Below, in pieces: positions 7,696-16,395 of a stretch of 35,445 nt of DNA; the first letter of the stretch is position 1; every line of letters begins with the position of its first letter. The stretch is taken from contig CAIQVS010000079.1 in the NCBI GenBank assembly GCA_903875345.1, positions 1 to 35,445 on the forward strand, given 5' to 3'. Made by a program: the position numbers and the translations under genes. A model generated the notes under the pieces. It made no database searches. It was given only the letters and a program-made list of their open reading frames with translations, and was not told the origin of the DNA. Origin of the DNA: an uncultured Pseudomonadota bacterium (lineage in GTDB: Bacteria; Pseudomonadota; Alphaproteobacteria; UBA9219).

Positions 7696-9132
7696 TTACC
7701 CTATCGAAGAAATGAGAGTCGATAGCATGTTGTTAACCGTCGTAATGACGTGCGCCGAGGCGGCGTAGCTGTTTTGATAGATCACGAGATTGGCGAGTTG
7801 TGTGTCAACATTGACGCCGGTTGTGCTGGCAAGGGTGGTTTTATAATAACTCTGCTGGCTGGCGTTGGTTGTGTTCTGCGTGCTCAGAATGTTAGCGCTT
7901 TGCTGAAAGCCCGAAAGCACCTGCGCGCCAAGCTGGGTGTAGGTAACTCCGTTTGCGGTCAATCCTGAAGCTGTATAGTTCGCAGTCGTCGTGAATGTGC
8001 CCGCGATTGCCTGAGTGCCAGTTTGTGGAATTTGGGATGTGCCGTTCAGCAAATCCGGATTAACGACAAAGGAGCTGCTGTTGGCGACGCCTGCGTTGAA
8101 GGATGCCTGAAAAAAATTATTGTCAACCGTATCGCCGTGCTGCGTAGCCGTGGTCGCCGTGGAGGCCGAGGCCGCGTTTGAGTATGCGTTGGCGAAAAGG
8201 GATGTCGATCCCCCCGGTTGATTGACAAACGCGGCAACGATTGCCGATAATTGCGATTGCATTTTTGGAATTGTCGCGACGCCGGGTGACGTGCTGGTGA
8301 CCTGATTGGGGTCGCGAAAATCAAGTTCAGCCTGAAGGGAGCCGCCCGTTAGCGAGCCGTTGACGGGCGCTCCGGTCTGGTCTTTGACGTTCGTGCCGTC
8401 ATAAGAAAAGGATGTTGACGTCGGGCCGTCGACCAGAAGCTGTCCGCCCGTCGTATAAACGGCAATTTCGCCGTTGCTACGGCTTTCGCTCGTTACGGAA
8501 AGGTAGGTGGAGAGTTGATTGATAGCCGTGTCGCGCTGATCTTGGAGGTCGGTTGCGTTTTGTCCGGAGGTCGTGGCGAGTTGGATCTGGGAATTGAGGC
8601 TGGCGATATGCTTCAATGCGCTGTTGAGACTCGTGACCGTGGTCGACGTGTCGGATTGCACTTGGGTATTGAGCGTTCCCACATTGGCCGCGATCGTTTG
8701 GATGTCGCTCGCAAGTTGTTTTCCGGCATTGATGACGTTTTGCTGCTGAATTGAACTTTCCGGTTGTGCCGAATACTGGGTCCAAGCTGAAGCAAAATTG
8801 GAGATGTCGCTGGTCAGGGTTGGGTTGCTGGCCGTCGAATCGAGAATGGCCTGCACCTGTGTCATGTAGCTGTTGAGGGTGCCAGTGTAGGACGCTGTCG
8901 ATGTCGCCGCATTGTAATTGTTGGTTAAGGTGGGATCGGTCGTGCGGGTGTAGGACGTGATCGTCGAACCGCCGCCTTCCGCGCCAAAATCGAGGGAGGC
9001 GACGTTGGCCGTTTTGTTGGAATAGCCGGGGGTGTTGGCGTTCGAGATGTTGTCGCTGGCCACCGAGATGAGGCCAGTGGTGGTTTGCAACCCGGAGAGT
9101 GCGACCGACAAAGCCTGTGTAAGCGAGGTCAT
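7696..9132 (-). CDS. flgK: Flagellar hook-associated protein 1 (FlgK)
   Basis: This gene encodes 478 residues. The N-terminus (SLTQALSVALSGLQTTTGLI, then SVASDNISNANTPGYSNKTA) is the rod/hook signature of FlgK, with the NANTPGYS motif. The C-terminus (VDTQLANLVIYQNSYAASAH, then VITTVNNMLSTLI) is the matching axial helix. FlgK is the first junction protein between hook and filament and is exported by the flagellar type III apparatus, so it has no Sec signal. The middle is Ser/Thr/Ala-rich and variable. An AGGAAA sequence lies upstream of the ATG. The gene sits 32 bp after flgE and 10 bp before flgL, in one transcription unit. Confidence 0.95.
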   Translation of the reverse strand: MTSLTQALSVALSGLQTTTGLISVASDNISNANTPGYSNKTANVASLDFGAEGGGSTITSYTRTTDPTLTNNYNAATSTASYTGTLNSYMTQVQAILDSTASNPTLTSDISNFASAWTQYSAQPESSIQQQNVINAGKQLASDIQTIAANVGTLNTQVQSDTSTTVTSLNSALKHIASLNSQIQLATTSGQNATDLQDQRDTAINQLSTYLSVTSESRSNGEIAVYTTGGQLLVDGPTSTSFSYDGTNVKDQTGAPVNGSLTGGSLQAELDFRDPNQVTSTSPGVATIPKMQSQLSAIVAAFVNQPGGSTSLFANAYSNAASASTATTATQHGDTVDNNFFQASFNAGVANSSSFVVNPDLLNGTSQIPQTGTQAIAGTFTTTANYTASGLTANGVTYTQLGAQVLSGFQQSANILSTQNTTNASQQSYYKTTLASTTGVNVDTQLANLVIYQNSYAASAHVITTVNNMLSTLISSIG

Positions 9133-9164
9133 GACATGACTTTCCTAAACCGGCGAAACAAACG

Positions 9165-10487
9165 CTATTGCACCATGCTGAGCGTTACTTGCAGCAACTG
9201 GCTGTCCGTCGTCACAATTTTTGCGTTGGCCGAATAAATCTGCTGTGCTTCGATCAGGCCTGTGAATTCATTTGCAATATCGACGTTGGAGGATTCGAGC
9301 GAACTGCTTGAGAGCGTACCGGCACCGGCAATGCCTGGCGTGTTGTATCGGGCCGTGCCCGCATCAATCGTTGCCTCATAGGCGCCGCCGCTCACGCGCT
9401 GCAACTGATCCTGAGCGTAGAATTGCACGATCGGAATCTGCGCAATCGAACGGGTCGTGCCGTTGCTGTAGTTGATCGATACAAAACCGTCTTTGCTGAT
9501 GGACAGGCTGTTGAAGGAACCTTGCGGCAGACCGTTCTGGCTGAAATTATTGACCGTGACCGTGCTGCTGGTGTTGGCAAACTGTGTCAGTCCGGTTGAG
9601 GAGCCATAGGCGTCGCCGAAATTCAAATCGATGGTTTGTCCCGTTGTAAATCCGGGAAAGGTGGCTGACAGGGTAACGTCCGGGGTGCCTGACGAAACGC
9701 TATAGGGCGAGGGCGCGGAGGCGCTGGATGAATAGGCACCGATGGCTTCAACTGTGCCGGCTGTACCCAAGGCGCCATCGTTAAACGTGAAGGGGATGCT
9801 GGTTGTATAAGTTGCATCAGGAACTGTAACCTGAAGATCCCATTGATTGGCCGTGGATGTTTTGGTCCATGTGTAATTGATGTCGTGCGTGGTGCCTTCC
9901 GAGTCATAGGCCAGCACGGTCGAAGTTGACGACACATAACCGCTGGTCGCATTGGACGGAAGGTTCGCATTGTAACTGACTAAGCTTGTTTTAACCGGGT
10001 TGTCGAGCGTCGCCGAAATCTGGATAGGGCTTGTCGTTGACGTATTGACGACACCTGTCGACGCATTGACGCTATAGCCGTTGAGATAAAATCCGGAACT
10101 GTTAACAAGATAGCCGCTTCGATTGAGCGTGAAATCGCCTTGGCGCGTATAATAGGTTGCTCCCGTGAAGGTCGTGGCGCCGGTCGTGCCGACCGTCGCG
10201 GTTCCGACCGCGAAGTAACCCTGACCCGATATGGCCAGAGAGGTCGAGGTATTCGAACTGGTAATACTACCCTGCACATCGTTCTGGTAGGAAGGTAAGG
10301 CCTGCACGCCGCCCGGATTGTTGACAGTCGCGCTCGATGAGTTCACCAGCTCTTCGAAGGCTGTGCCGACGGCCTTGTACCCTGTGGTTTGCGCGTTAGA
10401 CAAATTGTCGGAAATGTTGCCGATCGCAGTCGATTGCGCGTCAAGGCCGGAAATGGCTGTTGTCAAAGCGGCAAAGAGTGAACCCAT
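9165..10487 (-). CDS. flgE: Flagellar hook protein FlgE
   Basis: This gene encodes 440 residues. The N-terminus (MGSLFAALTTAISGLDAQST, then AIGNISDNLSNAQTTGYKA) and C-terminus (ESSNVDIANEFTGLIEAQQI, then YSANAKIVTTDSQLL) are the conserved rod/hook helices. The central SGQGYFAV and RQGDFTLNRSGYLV segments belong to the FlgE/F/G core, and residues about 160-315 form the outer FlaE-type domain. FlgE polymerises into the universal joint outside the cell. It is first in the operon, 70 bp downstream of a sigma-54 promoter, as expected for a middle or late flagellar gene. The outer domain is echoed in FlgL. Confidence 0.95.
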   Translation of the reverse strand: MGSLFAALTTAISGLDAQSTAIGNISDNLSNAQTTGYKAVGTAFEELVNSSSATVNNPGGVQALPSYQNDVQGSITSSNTSTSLAISGQGYFAVGTATVGTTGATTFTGATYYTRQGDFTLNRSGYLVNSSGFYLNGYSVNASTGVVNTSTTSPIQISATLDNPVKTSLVSYNANLPSNATSGYVSSTSTVLAYDSEGTTHDINYTWTKTSTANQWDLQVTVPDATYTTSIPFTFNDGALGTAGTVEAIGAYSSSASAPSPYSVSSGTPDVTLSATFPGFTTGQTIDLNFGDAYGSSTGLTQFANTSSTVTVNNFSQNGLPQGSFNSLSISKDGFVSINYSNGTTRSIAQIPIVQFYAQDQLQRVSGGAYEATIDAGTARYNTPGIAGAGTLSSSSLESSNVDIANEFTGLIEAQQIYSANAKIVTTDSQLLQVTLSMVQ

Positions 10488-10556
10488 GATCTACCTCATC
10501 TGTTATCCGGATCGGGCTAACGTTCGATGGAACGATCCCGGTCTCCGGACATCACG

Positions 10557-10574
10557 AAGCAATGACCGTGCCAA
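10557..10574 (-). promoter_or_regulatory. Sigma-54 promoter of the flgEKL operon
   Basis: The minus strand reads TTGGCACGGTCATTGCTT. This has TGGCAC (-24) at 10568-10573 and TTGC (-12) at 10559-10562 with 5 bp between them, an exact fit to the sigma-54 consensus YTGGCACGrNNNTTGCW. Transcription would start near 10547, giving a leader of about 60 nt before the flgE ATG. Sigma-54 control of hook genes is well established in several flagellated bacteria, including some alphaproteobacteria. About 60-90 bp upstream lies an imperfect inverted repeat (CGAGAAA 10632-10638 and TTTCTCG 10656-10662), which could be an activator site or a feature of the queH 3' end. Confidence 0.88.
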
Positions 10575-10702
10575 ATCGCATTTTATTGATTCATTTGAGG
10601 TCTTTAACCTTGGAGGCGCTTTATTTGACGTCGAGAAAACCCCTGAGGGAAATTCTTTCTCGGTCAATCACGGCATTTTATGCGCAGCGCGACAGGAACA
10701 AT

Positions 10703-11350
10703 TCAGGCGTCGTCGCGATAGCAATTCTCGCCGAGGCGGATAGCGTCACGCCCTGTTTCGCGGCGGGAGGCATTGGCGTCGCGCAGGCTGTAGACGCAGC
10801 CGCAATATTCCTGCTGGTAAAACTCCTCGCGTTTGGAAATCTCGATCATGCGGTTGGAGCCGCCTTGCTTGCGCCAGTTGTAATCCCAGTAGGCGAGGCC
10901 GTTATACCGGGCGGCGGCGCGATGGCCGCAACCGTTGACCTGCTCCATGTTTTTCCAGCGCGAGATGCCGAGGCAGGAGGAAAACAGCTTAAACCCGTTT
11001 TCATGGGCAAAGAGCGCGGTGCGTTCAAGGCGCATGTCAAAACATTTCGTGCAGCGCGCCCCTCGTTCCGGTTCCCATTCCAGACCTTTGACGCGTTCGA
11101 ACCAGCTGTCGGGATCGTAATCCGCATCGATGAAGGAAACATTCATCTTTCGCGCAAGGGCGATAATCTCGTTTTTGCGCAGGTCATATTCCTCGCGCGG
11201 ATGGATGTTGGGGTTGTAGAAATAGACCGTGATCGCGAGGCCGCTGGCCTGCATCGCCTCCATCACCTCGCCGGAACAGGGCGCGCAACAGGAATGCAGC
11301 AGCACCTTGTCGATGCCGTCAGGGACGGGAAGGCGGAGGCGGGTAGTCAT
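10703..11350 (-). CDS. queH: Epoxyqueuosine reductase QueH
   Basis: This gene encodes 215 residues, the typical length. QueH (formerly DUF208) carries out the last step of queuosine synthesis in tRNA, reducing epoxyqueuosine, and is the cobalamin-independent alternative to QueG. The expected cysteines are present: the HSCCAPC motif near residue 20, CTKCFDMRL in the middle, and CGCVYS near the C-terminus. These ligate an Fe-S cluster and a second metal site in this family. It is read leftward after yejF, with 56 bp between them, and may be transcribed separately. No other queuosine genes are in the window. Confidence 0.93.
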   Translation of the reverse strand: MTTRLRLPVPDGIDKVLLHSCCAPCSGEVMEAMQASGLAITVYFYNPNIHPREEYDLRKNEIIALARKMNVSFIDADYDPDSWFERVKGLEWEPERGARCTKCFDMRLERTALFAHENGFKLFSSCLGISRWKNMEQVNGCGHRAAARYNGLAYWDYNWRKQGGSNRMIEISKREEFYQQEYCGCVYSLRDANASRRETGRDAIRLGENCYRDDA

Positions 11351-11406
11351 GGGCGGGGCTTATAGCTGTTCCGCATCAAGAACGGAAGAGATCGGGTCAG
11401 ATAAAG

Positions 11407-13011
11407 TTAATGAACCGGTTCATGGTACAGCGCCGCCTTTAACAACGCCCTGGTATAACTCTCGCGCGGGTTGGTGAAGACATCCAGCGCCGCGCCTTGC
11501 TCGACGACTTTGCCGTCCTTCATCACGATCACATAGTGCGACAGGGCTTTGACGACGCGCAGATCGTGGCTGATGAACATATAGGCCAATCCGTGTCGGC
11601 GTTGCAGATCGCGCAGCAGATCGACGATTTGCGCCTGCACCGACATATCGAGCGCCGAGGTCGGCTCGTCCAGAACGATGAATTTGGGTTTCAGGATAAT
11701 CGCGCGCGCGATGGCGATGCGTTGGCGCTGCCCGCCGGAAAATTCATGCGGATAGCGGTCGCGCATGGCAGGATCAAGTCCGACCTCGTTTAAAGCCTCG
11801 GTCACCCGCGCGGCGCGTTCCTCCGGCGAGGCGGCGAGGCGATGAATGTCCAGCCCCTCGGCAACGATGTCGCCGATCGACATGCGCGGACTTAGACTGC
11901 CATAGGGATCCTGAAACACGATTTGCATGGCGCGGCGGATCGGGCGCAACTCGCGGCGGTTCAGTCCGGTCAGGTTTTGCCCAAGGAACAGGACGGTTCC
12001 GGTCGAGGAAATCAGCCGCAGCAACCCCAGCCCCAGCGTGGTTTTGCCGGAGCCGGATTCGCCGACGATGCCGACCGTCTCGCCTGCCCGCACCGTCAGC
12101 GACACGCCGTCCACGGCGCGGATGTAATCGACGGCGCGGCGCAAAACGCCCTTACGGATCGGGAAATAAACCTTGAGATCGTCAATGCGCATAATCTCGG
12201 CGGCATCGGCGTGGACGGTCAGCGCCTCGCCCTTCGGCTCGGCGGCGAGCAGCATTTGGGTGTAGGGATGCTGCGGCTTGGCGAAAAGCTGTTGAGCCGG
12301 GGCTTGCTCGACGATCTGCCCGTTCTTCATTACGCAGACCCGATCCGCCACCTTGCGCACGATGCCGAGATCGTGGGTAATCAGCAAAATAGCCATGCCG
12401 AGTTTTTTCTGCAGCTCTTTCAGCAATTCCAGAATTTGCGCCTGAATGGTGACGTCCAGCGCCGTCGTCGGCTCGTCGGCGATCAGCAAGGCCGGATCGT
12501 TCGCCAAGGCCATCGCGATCATCACGCGCTGCCGCTGTCCGCCGGAAAGTTCATGCGGATAGGAAGTCAGCCGTTGCTCGGCGTTCGGCAGGGCGACGAG
12601 CCGCAGCAACTCCAGCGTCCGCGCGCGCGCCTGCTCGACGGTCATTTTCTTGTGCAGCAGCAGAACTTCGCCGATCTGCTTTTCCAGCGTGTGCAGGGGA
12701 TTGAGCGAGGTCATCGGTTCTTGAAACACGATCGCGATCTTGTTGCCGCGAATGGCGCGCATGACGCTTTCCGGCGCGCCGACCAATTCCTGCCCGTCAA
12801 ACGTAATGCTTCCGCCCGGATGCCACGCGTTGGGATAGGGCAAAAGCTGCAACACCGATAAAGCCGTCACCGATTTGCCGGAGCCGGATTCGCCGACCAG
12901 CGCCAGAGTCTCGCCGCGTTCGATTCTAAACGACACGTCGTGCACGGCTTCGACGGCTTGTCCGCCGTGACCGAAGGTGACGCTGAGATGATCGACTTTC
13001 AGCAACGTCAT
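11407..13011 (-). CDS. yejF: Oligopeptide ABC transporter, duplicated ATP-binding protein YejF
   Basis: This gene encodes 534 residues with two ABC ATPase domains in tandem. Domain 1 has Walker A GESGSGKS at residues 40-47, signature [10 protein letters not shown] and Walker [13 protein letters not shown]. Domain 2 repeats these as [18 protein letters not shown] and [12 protein letters not shown]. This two-domain form is characteristic of YejF, which powers the YejABEF importer of peptides such as microcin C. The frame is open upstream to 14280, but I start at the ATG at 13011, which overlaps the yejE stop (ATGA) and begins with the normal [13 protein letters not shown]; the upstream part is the shadow of yejE. 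No gene for a binding protein lies next to it. Confidence 0.93.
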   Translation of the reverse strand: MTLLKVDHLSVTFGHGGQAVEAVHDVSFRIERGETLALVGESGSGKSVTALSVLQLLPYPNAWHPGGSITFDGQELVGAPESVMRAIRGNKIAIVFQEPMTSLNPLHTLEKQIGEVLLLHKKMTVEQARARTLELLRLVALPNAEQRLTSYPHELSGGQRQRVMIAMALANDPALLIADEPTTALDVTIQAQILELLKELQKKLGMAILLITHDLGIVRKVADRVCVMKNGQIVEQAPAQQLFAKPQHPYTQMLLAAEPKGEALTVHADAAEIMRIDDLKVYFPIRKGVLRRAVDYIRAVDGVSLTVRAGETVGIVGESGSGKTTLGLGLLRLISSTGTVLFLGQNLTGLNRRELRPIRRAMQIVFQDPYGSLSPRMSIGDIVAEGLDIHRLAASPEERAARVTEALNEVGLDPAMRDRYPHEFSGGQRQRIAIARAIILKPKFIVLDEPTSALDMSVQAQIVDLLRDLQRRHGLAYMFISHDLRVVKALSHYVIVMKDGKVVEQGAALDVFTNPRESYTRALLKAALYHEPVH

Positions 13012-14036
13012 TTCCTGCCACCCTGAATCTTCCTCGGATCGAACGCGTCGCGCACGGCTTCGCCGATGAAGATCAGCAAGGTCAGCATCACCGCCAGAAC
13101 GGTAAAGGCGCTGAGGCCGAGCCACGGCGCTTGCAGATTGTTCTTGCCCTGATTGAGCAGCTCGCCGAGGGAGGGCGAACCGGGCGGCAAACCAAAACCC
13201 AGAAAATCCAACGCCGTCAACGTCGTGATTGAGCTGTTCAGGATAAAAGGCAAAAAGGTTAGCGTCGCCACCATCGCGTTCGGCAGCACATGTCGGAACA
13301 TGATCGTGAGGTCGTTGGCTCCCAGCGCTCGCGCGGCGCGGACGTAATCGAAATTCCGCGCGCGCAGGAATTCGGCGCGGACGACATGCACCAGATGCAT
13401 CCACGAAAAACACAGCATCAGGATCAGCAACCACCAGAAATTCGGCTGCACGAGGCTCGCCATGATGATGAGCAGGTACAGCATCGGCAACCCGCTCCAA
13501 ATTTCGATGAAGCGTTGCATCAGCAGATCGGTCAGGCCGCCGAAATAACCCTGCACCGCACCGGCGGCGATGCCGACGATGGAGGACAGGAGCGTCAACG
13601 CGAGGCCGAACAGAACCGAGATACGAAAGCCGTAAATGATCCGCGCCAGCACGTCGCGTCCTTGATCGTCGGTGCCGAGCCAGTCGGTCGCGTCCGGCGG
13701 CGATGGCGCGGGCTCTCTGAGGGTATAGTTGATCGTGTTGTATGAAAACGGAATCGGCGGCCAGAGCATCCAGCCCTTGGCCTCGATCAGTTTTTTGACG
13801 AAGGGATCGCGGTATTTGGCCTCGGTCTGGAACTCGCCGCCGAAGGTGGTTTCGGGATAGCTGGCGAAAACCGGAACGTAATAATGCCCGTCGAACTTGA
13901 CCAGCAACGGATTGTCGTTCGACACGAACTCGGCGAACAACGTCACGCCGAACAGGACAAGGAAAATCCAGAACGACCAGTATCCGCGCCGGTTGGCCTT
14001 GAAATTCGTGAGGCGTCGTTGGGTGAGGGGTGACAT
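13008..14036 (-). CDS. yejE: Oligopeptide ABC transporter, inner-membrane permease YejE
   Basis: This gene encodes 342 residues. An N-terminal membrane segment (WSFWIFLVLFGVTLFAEFV) is followed by a long periplasmic loop typical of YejE (PETTFGGEFQTEAKYRDPFV) and then five or so membrane helices. The conserved junction motif TDDQGRDVLARIIYGFRISV and the EAA loop (ARALGANDLTIMFRHVLPNA) contact the ATPase. YejE normally pairs with the permease YejB and the binding protein YejA, encoded just upstream. Here the upstream neighbours are yidD and rnpA, so yejA and yejB are absent from this locus. The gene is translationally coupled to yejF by a 4-bp overlap. Confidence 0.93.
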   Translation of the reverse strand: MSPLTQRRLTNFKANRRGYWSFWIFLVLFGVTLFAEFVSNDNPLLVKFDGHYYVPVFASYPETTFGGEFQTEAKYRDPFVKKLIEAKGWMLWPPIPFSYNTINYTLREPAPSPPDATDWLGTDDQGRDVLARIIYGFRISVLFGLALTLLSSIVGIAAGAVQGYFGGLTDLLMQRFIEIWSGLPMLYLLIIMASLVQPNFWWLLILMLCFSWMHLVHVVRAEFLRARNFDYVRAARALGANDLTIMFRHVLPNAMVATLTFLPFILNSSITTLTALDFLGFGLPPGSPSLGELLNQGKNNLQAPWLGLSAFTVLAVMLTLLIFIGEAVRDAFDPRKIQGGRK

Positions 14037-14117
14037 GGGGAGCAGATGACAGACGACGGAGGGTGAACGGCGGACGATAACAAAATTTTACGTTAGGCGC
14101 ATGTTTTCTGTCCTCCG

Positions 14118-14384
14118 TTATCCGCCGTTTATTTTCCGTCCCGGCACCGGATCGAAACCTTGTCCGCCCCACGGATGACAGCGGCAGAAACGTCGAAAGG
14201 CGAGGCCTAAGCCTTTCGTCGCCCCGTGAATCCGGAGTGCTTCGTTCGCATATTCGGAGCAAGTGGGCAGAAAACGACACTGACGGCCAAGAAAATAGGA
14301 CAAGCTGTGGCGGTAGAGCCAGACGAGCCCCCGCAAAGCTAAGGTGATTGTTGCGGATAGTGGTTTAACCGTTTGTTGCAGCAT
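14118..14384 (-). CDS. yidD: Membrane protein insertion efficiency factor YidD
   Basis: This is a short protein with the YidD signature (YFLGRQCRFLPTCSEYANEA, then LRIHGATKGLGLAFRRFCRC, then HPWGGQGFDPVP), including the paired cysteines. YidD sits at the inner face of the membrane and assists YidC-dependent insertion. It overlaps the end of rnpA, the conserved gene order. The start is uncertain: ATG at 14384 gives 88 residues, while ATG 14402 or TTG 14405 adds six or seven. No strong RBS decides it. yidC, often next, is not here; yejE follows after 81 bp. Confidence 0.92.
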   Translation of the reverse strand: MLQQTVKPLSATITLALRGLVWLYRHSLSYFLGRQCRFLPTCSEYANEALRIHGATKGLGLAFRRFCRCHPWGGQGFDPVPGRKINGG

Positions 14385-14757
14385 GATTTTCGCGTCGCAC
14401 ATCAAGCCGTTTCAACGCCCACAGGAAGTCTCTTTCCAGTGCCTGAAAATCATGCGTCAGGGCTTTCTCGCGGGCGATGAGGATGTAATGATAACCCGGC
14501 TTGGCGCTCGGCGGCAGCAATTTCGTGGCAATGACGCGCAGACGGCGGCGGGCGCGATTGCGCTTGACGGCGTTGCCGATTTTTTTGCTCGCGGTCAGGC
14601 CATATCTCAGGGGGGGATTATCGGACTCTGGCGCTGCCCCGACTTGCAGGACGAAAGCGGGCGTGACCCACTTTTTGCCGGACGCGGCAGCGGCCAGAAA
14701 TTCGGAGCGACGGCGAAGGACGGTAAGGGCTGGCTCAGACGGCAAGCGGACTGTCAC
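14365..14757 (-). CDS. rnpA: Ribonuclease P protein component
   Basis: RnpA binds the RNase P RNA and helps it cleave the 5' leader of tRNA precursors. The RNA-binding signature is clear (LRYGLTASKKIGNAVKRNRA, then RRRLRVIATKLLP). The likely start is GTG at 14757, four bases after the rpmH stop, giving 130 residues beginning TVRLPSEPALTVLRRRSEFL. An in-frame ATG at 14820, inside rpmH, would add 21 unlikely residues. The adjacency to rpmH and yidD is the classic bacterial arrangement. Confidence 0.93.
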   Translation of the reverse strand: MTVRLPSEPALTVLRRRSEFLAAAASGKKWVTPAFVLQVGAAPESDNPPLRYGLTASKKIGNAVKRNRARRRLRVIATKLLPPSAKPGYHYILIAREKALTHDFQALERDFLWALKRLDVRRENHAATNG

Positions 14758-14761
14758 GCCT

Positions 14762-14896
14762 TTAGGCCGACAGGCGTTTGCGTCCCTGCGCACGACGGCG
14801 CGACAGAACTTGACGCCCACCCTTGGTTGCCATTCGGGCGCGAAAACCGTGGCGGCGTTTGCGCACGAGCTTGCTGGGTTGATAAGTACGTTTCAT
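14762..14896 (-). CDS. rpmH: Ribosomal protein bL34
   Basis: This gene encodes 44 residues, all typical of bL34 ([20 protein letters not shown], then [20 protein letters not shown]). It is a component of the large ribosomal subunit. The frame is open further upstream, but this ATG is the universal start and AAGGAAT lies about 6-12 bp before it. It is the first gene of the leftward rpmH-rnpA-yidD unit, behind a good sigma-70-type promoter. Confidence 0.97.
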   Translation of the reverse strand: MKRTYQPSKLVRKRRHGFRARMATKGGRQVLSRRRAQGRKRLSA

Positions 14897-14921
14897 GTCA
14901 CAATTCCTTGACGAAGGCGCG

Positions 14922-14950
14922 TTTATAGGTGTTTCGAGAGCGGGAGTCAA
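14922..14950 (-). promoter_or_regulatory. Sigma-70-type promoter for rpmH-rnpA-yidD
   Basis: On the minus strand TTGACT (14945-14950) and TATAAA (14922-14927) are separated by exactly 17 bp, close to the housekeeping consensus. Transcription would begin near 14915, about 20 nt before the rpmH ATG. Strong expression is expected for a ribosomal protein gene. Confidence 0.7.
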
Positions 14951-15085
14951 AAGGTAAGTTATGCCTTGACCCCGGCTTTTGCCGTATTTGCCAAGTTTTG
15001 CGCTGTGGCCTATTTATGAGGCAATGTAAGCTCCTAGAAATTAACCAATTAACGTTTGCCTCGAAAGGCTGTCGACGGGTTGTTC

Positions 15086-16060
15086 ATGCGCGTTTTGTTG
15101 ACCGGAGCCGCCGGATTCATCGGTTTTCATGTCGCGCGGGCGTTGCTGGAGCGCAGCGACGAGGTCATCGGCATCGATAACCTGAACGATTACTACGATG
15201 TCGGACTCAAGAAGGCGCGGCTTGATCTGTTGCTGCCGTACAGGAATTTTTCGTTCCAGAAAATCAATATCGCCGACCGTGACGCGATGCTGCCTTTGGC
15301 GAAGCTGAAACCCGCGCGGATCGTGCATCTGGCGGCGCAAGCGGGCGTGCGCTATTCGCTGCAGAATCCTTACGCCTATGCCGAATCGAACCTGATGGGG
15401 CAGGTGGTGATGCTGGAATTGGCTCGCTCGCTGTCGGGGCTGGAGCATTTCGTCTATGCCAGTTCGTCTTCGGTCTATGGCGCCAATGACAAAGTGCCTT
15501 TCGCCGTTTCCGATCCGGTCGAAAAACCCATCTCGCTTTATGCCGCGACCAAACGCGCCGACGAGTTGATGAGCTGGACCTACGCGCATCTCTACCGTTT
15601 TCCGGTCACGGGGCTGCGGTTCTTTACCGTCTATGGCCCGTGGGGGCGTCCCGACATGGCGGCCTATCTGTTCACCAAACAGATTATGGCCGATGAACCG
15701 GTCAAGGTTTTCAATCATGGCGACATGCGTCGCGATTTTACCTATATCGACGACATCGTCGCGGGTGCGCTGGCGGCGCTGGATCGTCCGGCGCAATCGG
15801 TCGAGGGCGCTCCGCCGGTCGCGCTTTACAACCTCGGCAACTCCCACGCCGAGAAATTGATGGATTTCATCGCGGTGCTTGAGGGCGCGCTCGGCAAAAA
15901 GGCGCGTTACGATTTCCAGCCTTTGCAGGACGGCGATGTGGTGGAGACTTTTGCCGATATAGCCGCCAGCACGCGCGATCTTGGCTTTAAGCCGACGGCT
16001 TCGATTGCCGAAGGCATCCCCCGCTTTGTCGAATGGTATAAGGGGTATCATGAAGCGTGA
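15086..16060 (+). CDS. NAD-dependent sugar-nucleotide epimerase, probably UDP-glucuronate 4-epimerase
   Basis: This gene encodes 324 residues of the extended short-chain dehydrogenase family. The NAD-binding loop GAAGFIG is at residues 7-13, the catalytic YAATK motif near residue 157, and a serine-rich strand (YASSSSVYGAN) precedes it. The sequence after the NAD loop (IGIDNLNDYYDVGLKKARLD) and RFFTVYGPWGRPDMA are typical of the UDP-glucuronate 4-epimerase group, which makes UDP-galacturonate for LPS or capsule. UDP-glucose 4-epimerase activity is the alternative. I start at the ATG at 15086, which begins MRVLLTGAAG; an in-frame TTG at 15056 is less likely. No good RBS is visible. It stands alone on the plus strand, before a toxin-antitoxin pair. 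Confidence 0.88.
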   Translation: MRVLLTGAAGFIGFHVARALLERSDEVIGIDNLNDYYDVGLKKARLDLLLPYRNFSFQKINIADRDAMLPLAKLKPARIVHLAAQAGVRYSLQNPYAYAESNLMGQVVMLELARSLSGLEHFVYASSSSVYGANDKVPFAVSDPVEKPISLYAATKRADELMSWTYAHLYRFPVTGLRFFTVYGPWGRPDMAAYLFTKQIMADEPVKVFNHGDMRRDFTYIDDIVAGALAALDRPAQSVEGAPPVALYNLGNSHAEKLMDFIAVLEGALGKKARYDFQPLQDGDVVETFADIAASTRDLGFKPTASIAEGIPRFVEWYKGYHEA

Positions 16061-16069
16061 AAGCACGGG

Positions 16070-16098
16070 TTGACCATAATGATTAAAATGATTAAAAT
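16070..16098 (+). promoter_or_regulatory. Promoter of the toxin-antitoxin pair
   Basis: TTGACC (16070-16075) and TAAAAT (16093-16098) are spaced by 17 bp, 30 bp upstream of the antitoxin start. The -10 box lies inside a run of 9-bp repeats, as expected if the antitoxin represses its own promoter. Confidence 0.65.
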
Positions 16099-16106
16099 GG
16101 TCAAAA
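16080..16106 (+). repeat. Three tandem 9-bp repeats in the toxin-antitoxin promoter (candidate operator)
   Basis: Units TGATTAAAA (16080-16088), TGATTAAAA (16089-16097) and TGGTCAAAA (16098-16106) follow one another, with a partial fourth (CGATTA). They cover the -10 region. Phd/YefM antitoxins bind operators over their own promoter, so this is the natural candidate, but binding is inferred. Confidence 0.6.
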
Positions 16107-16128
16107 CGATTATTGCAGGAGGATGTGC

Positions 16129-16389
16129 ATGAAAGCCTTTGCCGCTACCGAAGCCAAAACCAATTTTGGCGCTTTGCTGGACGCCGCGCAGCGCGCTCCC
16201 GTCGCGATCAAGAAAAACGGGCGTCGCGTGGCCTACGTCATGTCCGAGGAATATTATCAGGATTATGAGCAGCTCAAACAGGACGATCTGCACCGTAAGC
16301 TGCAGGAAGGCATCGCCCAGCTTGATCGTGGCGAATGGGTGGACGGAAAAGAAGTCCTCGCCAAAATTCTCGCGAAACATTCAAAGTAG
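16129..16389 (+). CDS. Phd/YefM-type antitoxin
   Basis: This gene encodes 86 residues. The N-terminal half (ATEAKTNFGALLDAAQRAPV, then AIKKNGRRVAYVMS) is the Phd/YefM DNA-binding and dimerisation fold. The charged C-terminal tail, rich in Lys and Asp, would be the part that folds onto the toxin. I chose ATG 16129 because AGGAGG (16117-16122) sits at ideal spacing; ATG 16123 abuts it. The toxin gene starts 6 bp after the stop. Toxin-neutralising and self-repressing roles follow from the family. Confidence 0.88.
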   Translation: MKAFAATEAKTNFGALLDAAQRAPVAIKKNGRRVAYVMSEEYYQDYEQLKQDDLHRKLQEGIAQLDRGEWVDGKEVLAKILAKHSK

Positions 16390-16395
16390 AAGCTT

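Noticed and set aside
11410-11423. Palindrome ATGAACCGGTTCAT at the end of yejF
   Set aside because: It is the coding sequence of the last residues (HEPVH); no T-run follows, so not a terminator.
13012-14280. Upstream extension of the yejF frame, about 420 codons
   Set aside because: It runs antiparallel in frame over yejE and yidD; its residues match nothing and the family start is at 13011.
15041-16066. 341-codon open frame opposite the epimerase gene
   Set aside because: Arg/His/Gln-rich shadow of a GC-rich gene whose plus-strand product is a clear epimerase.
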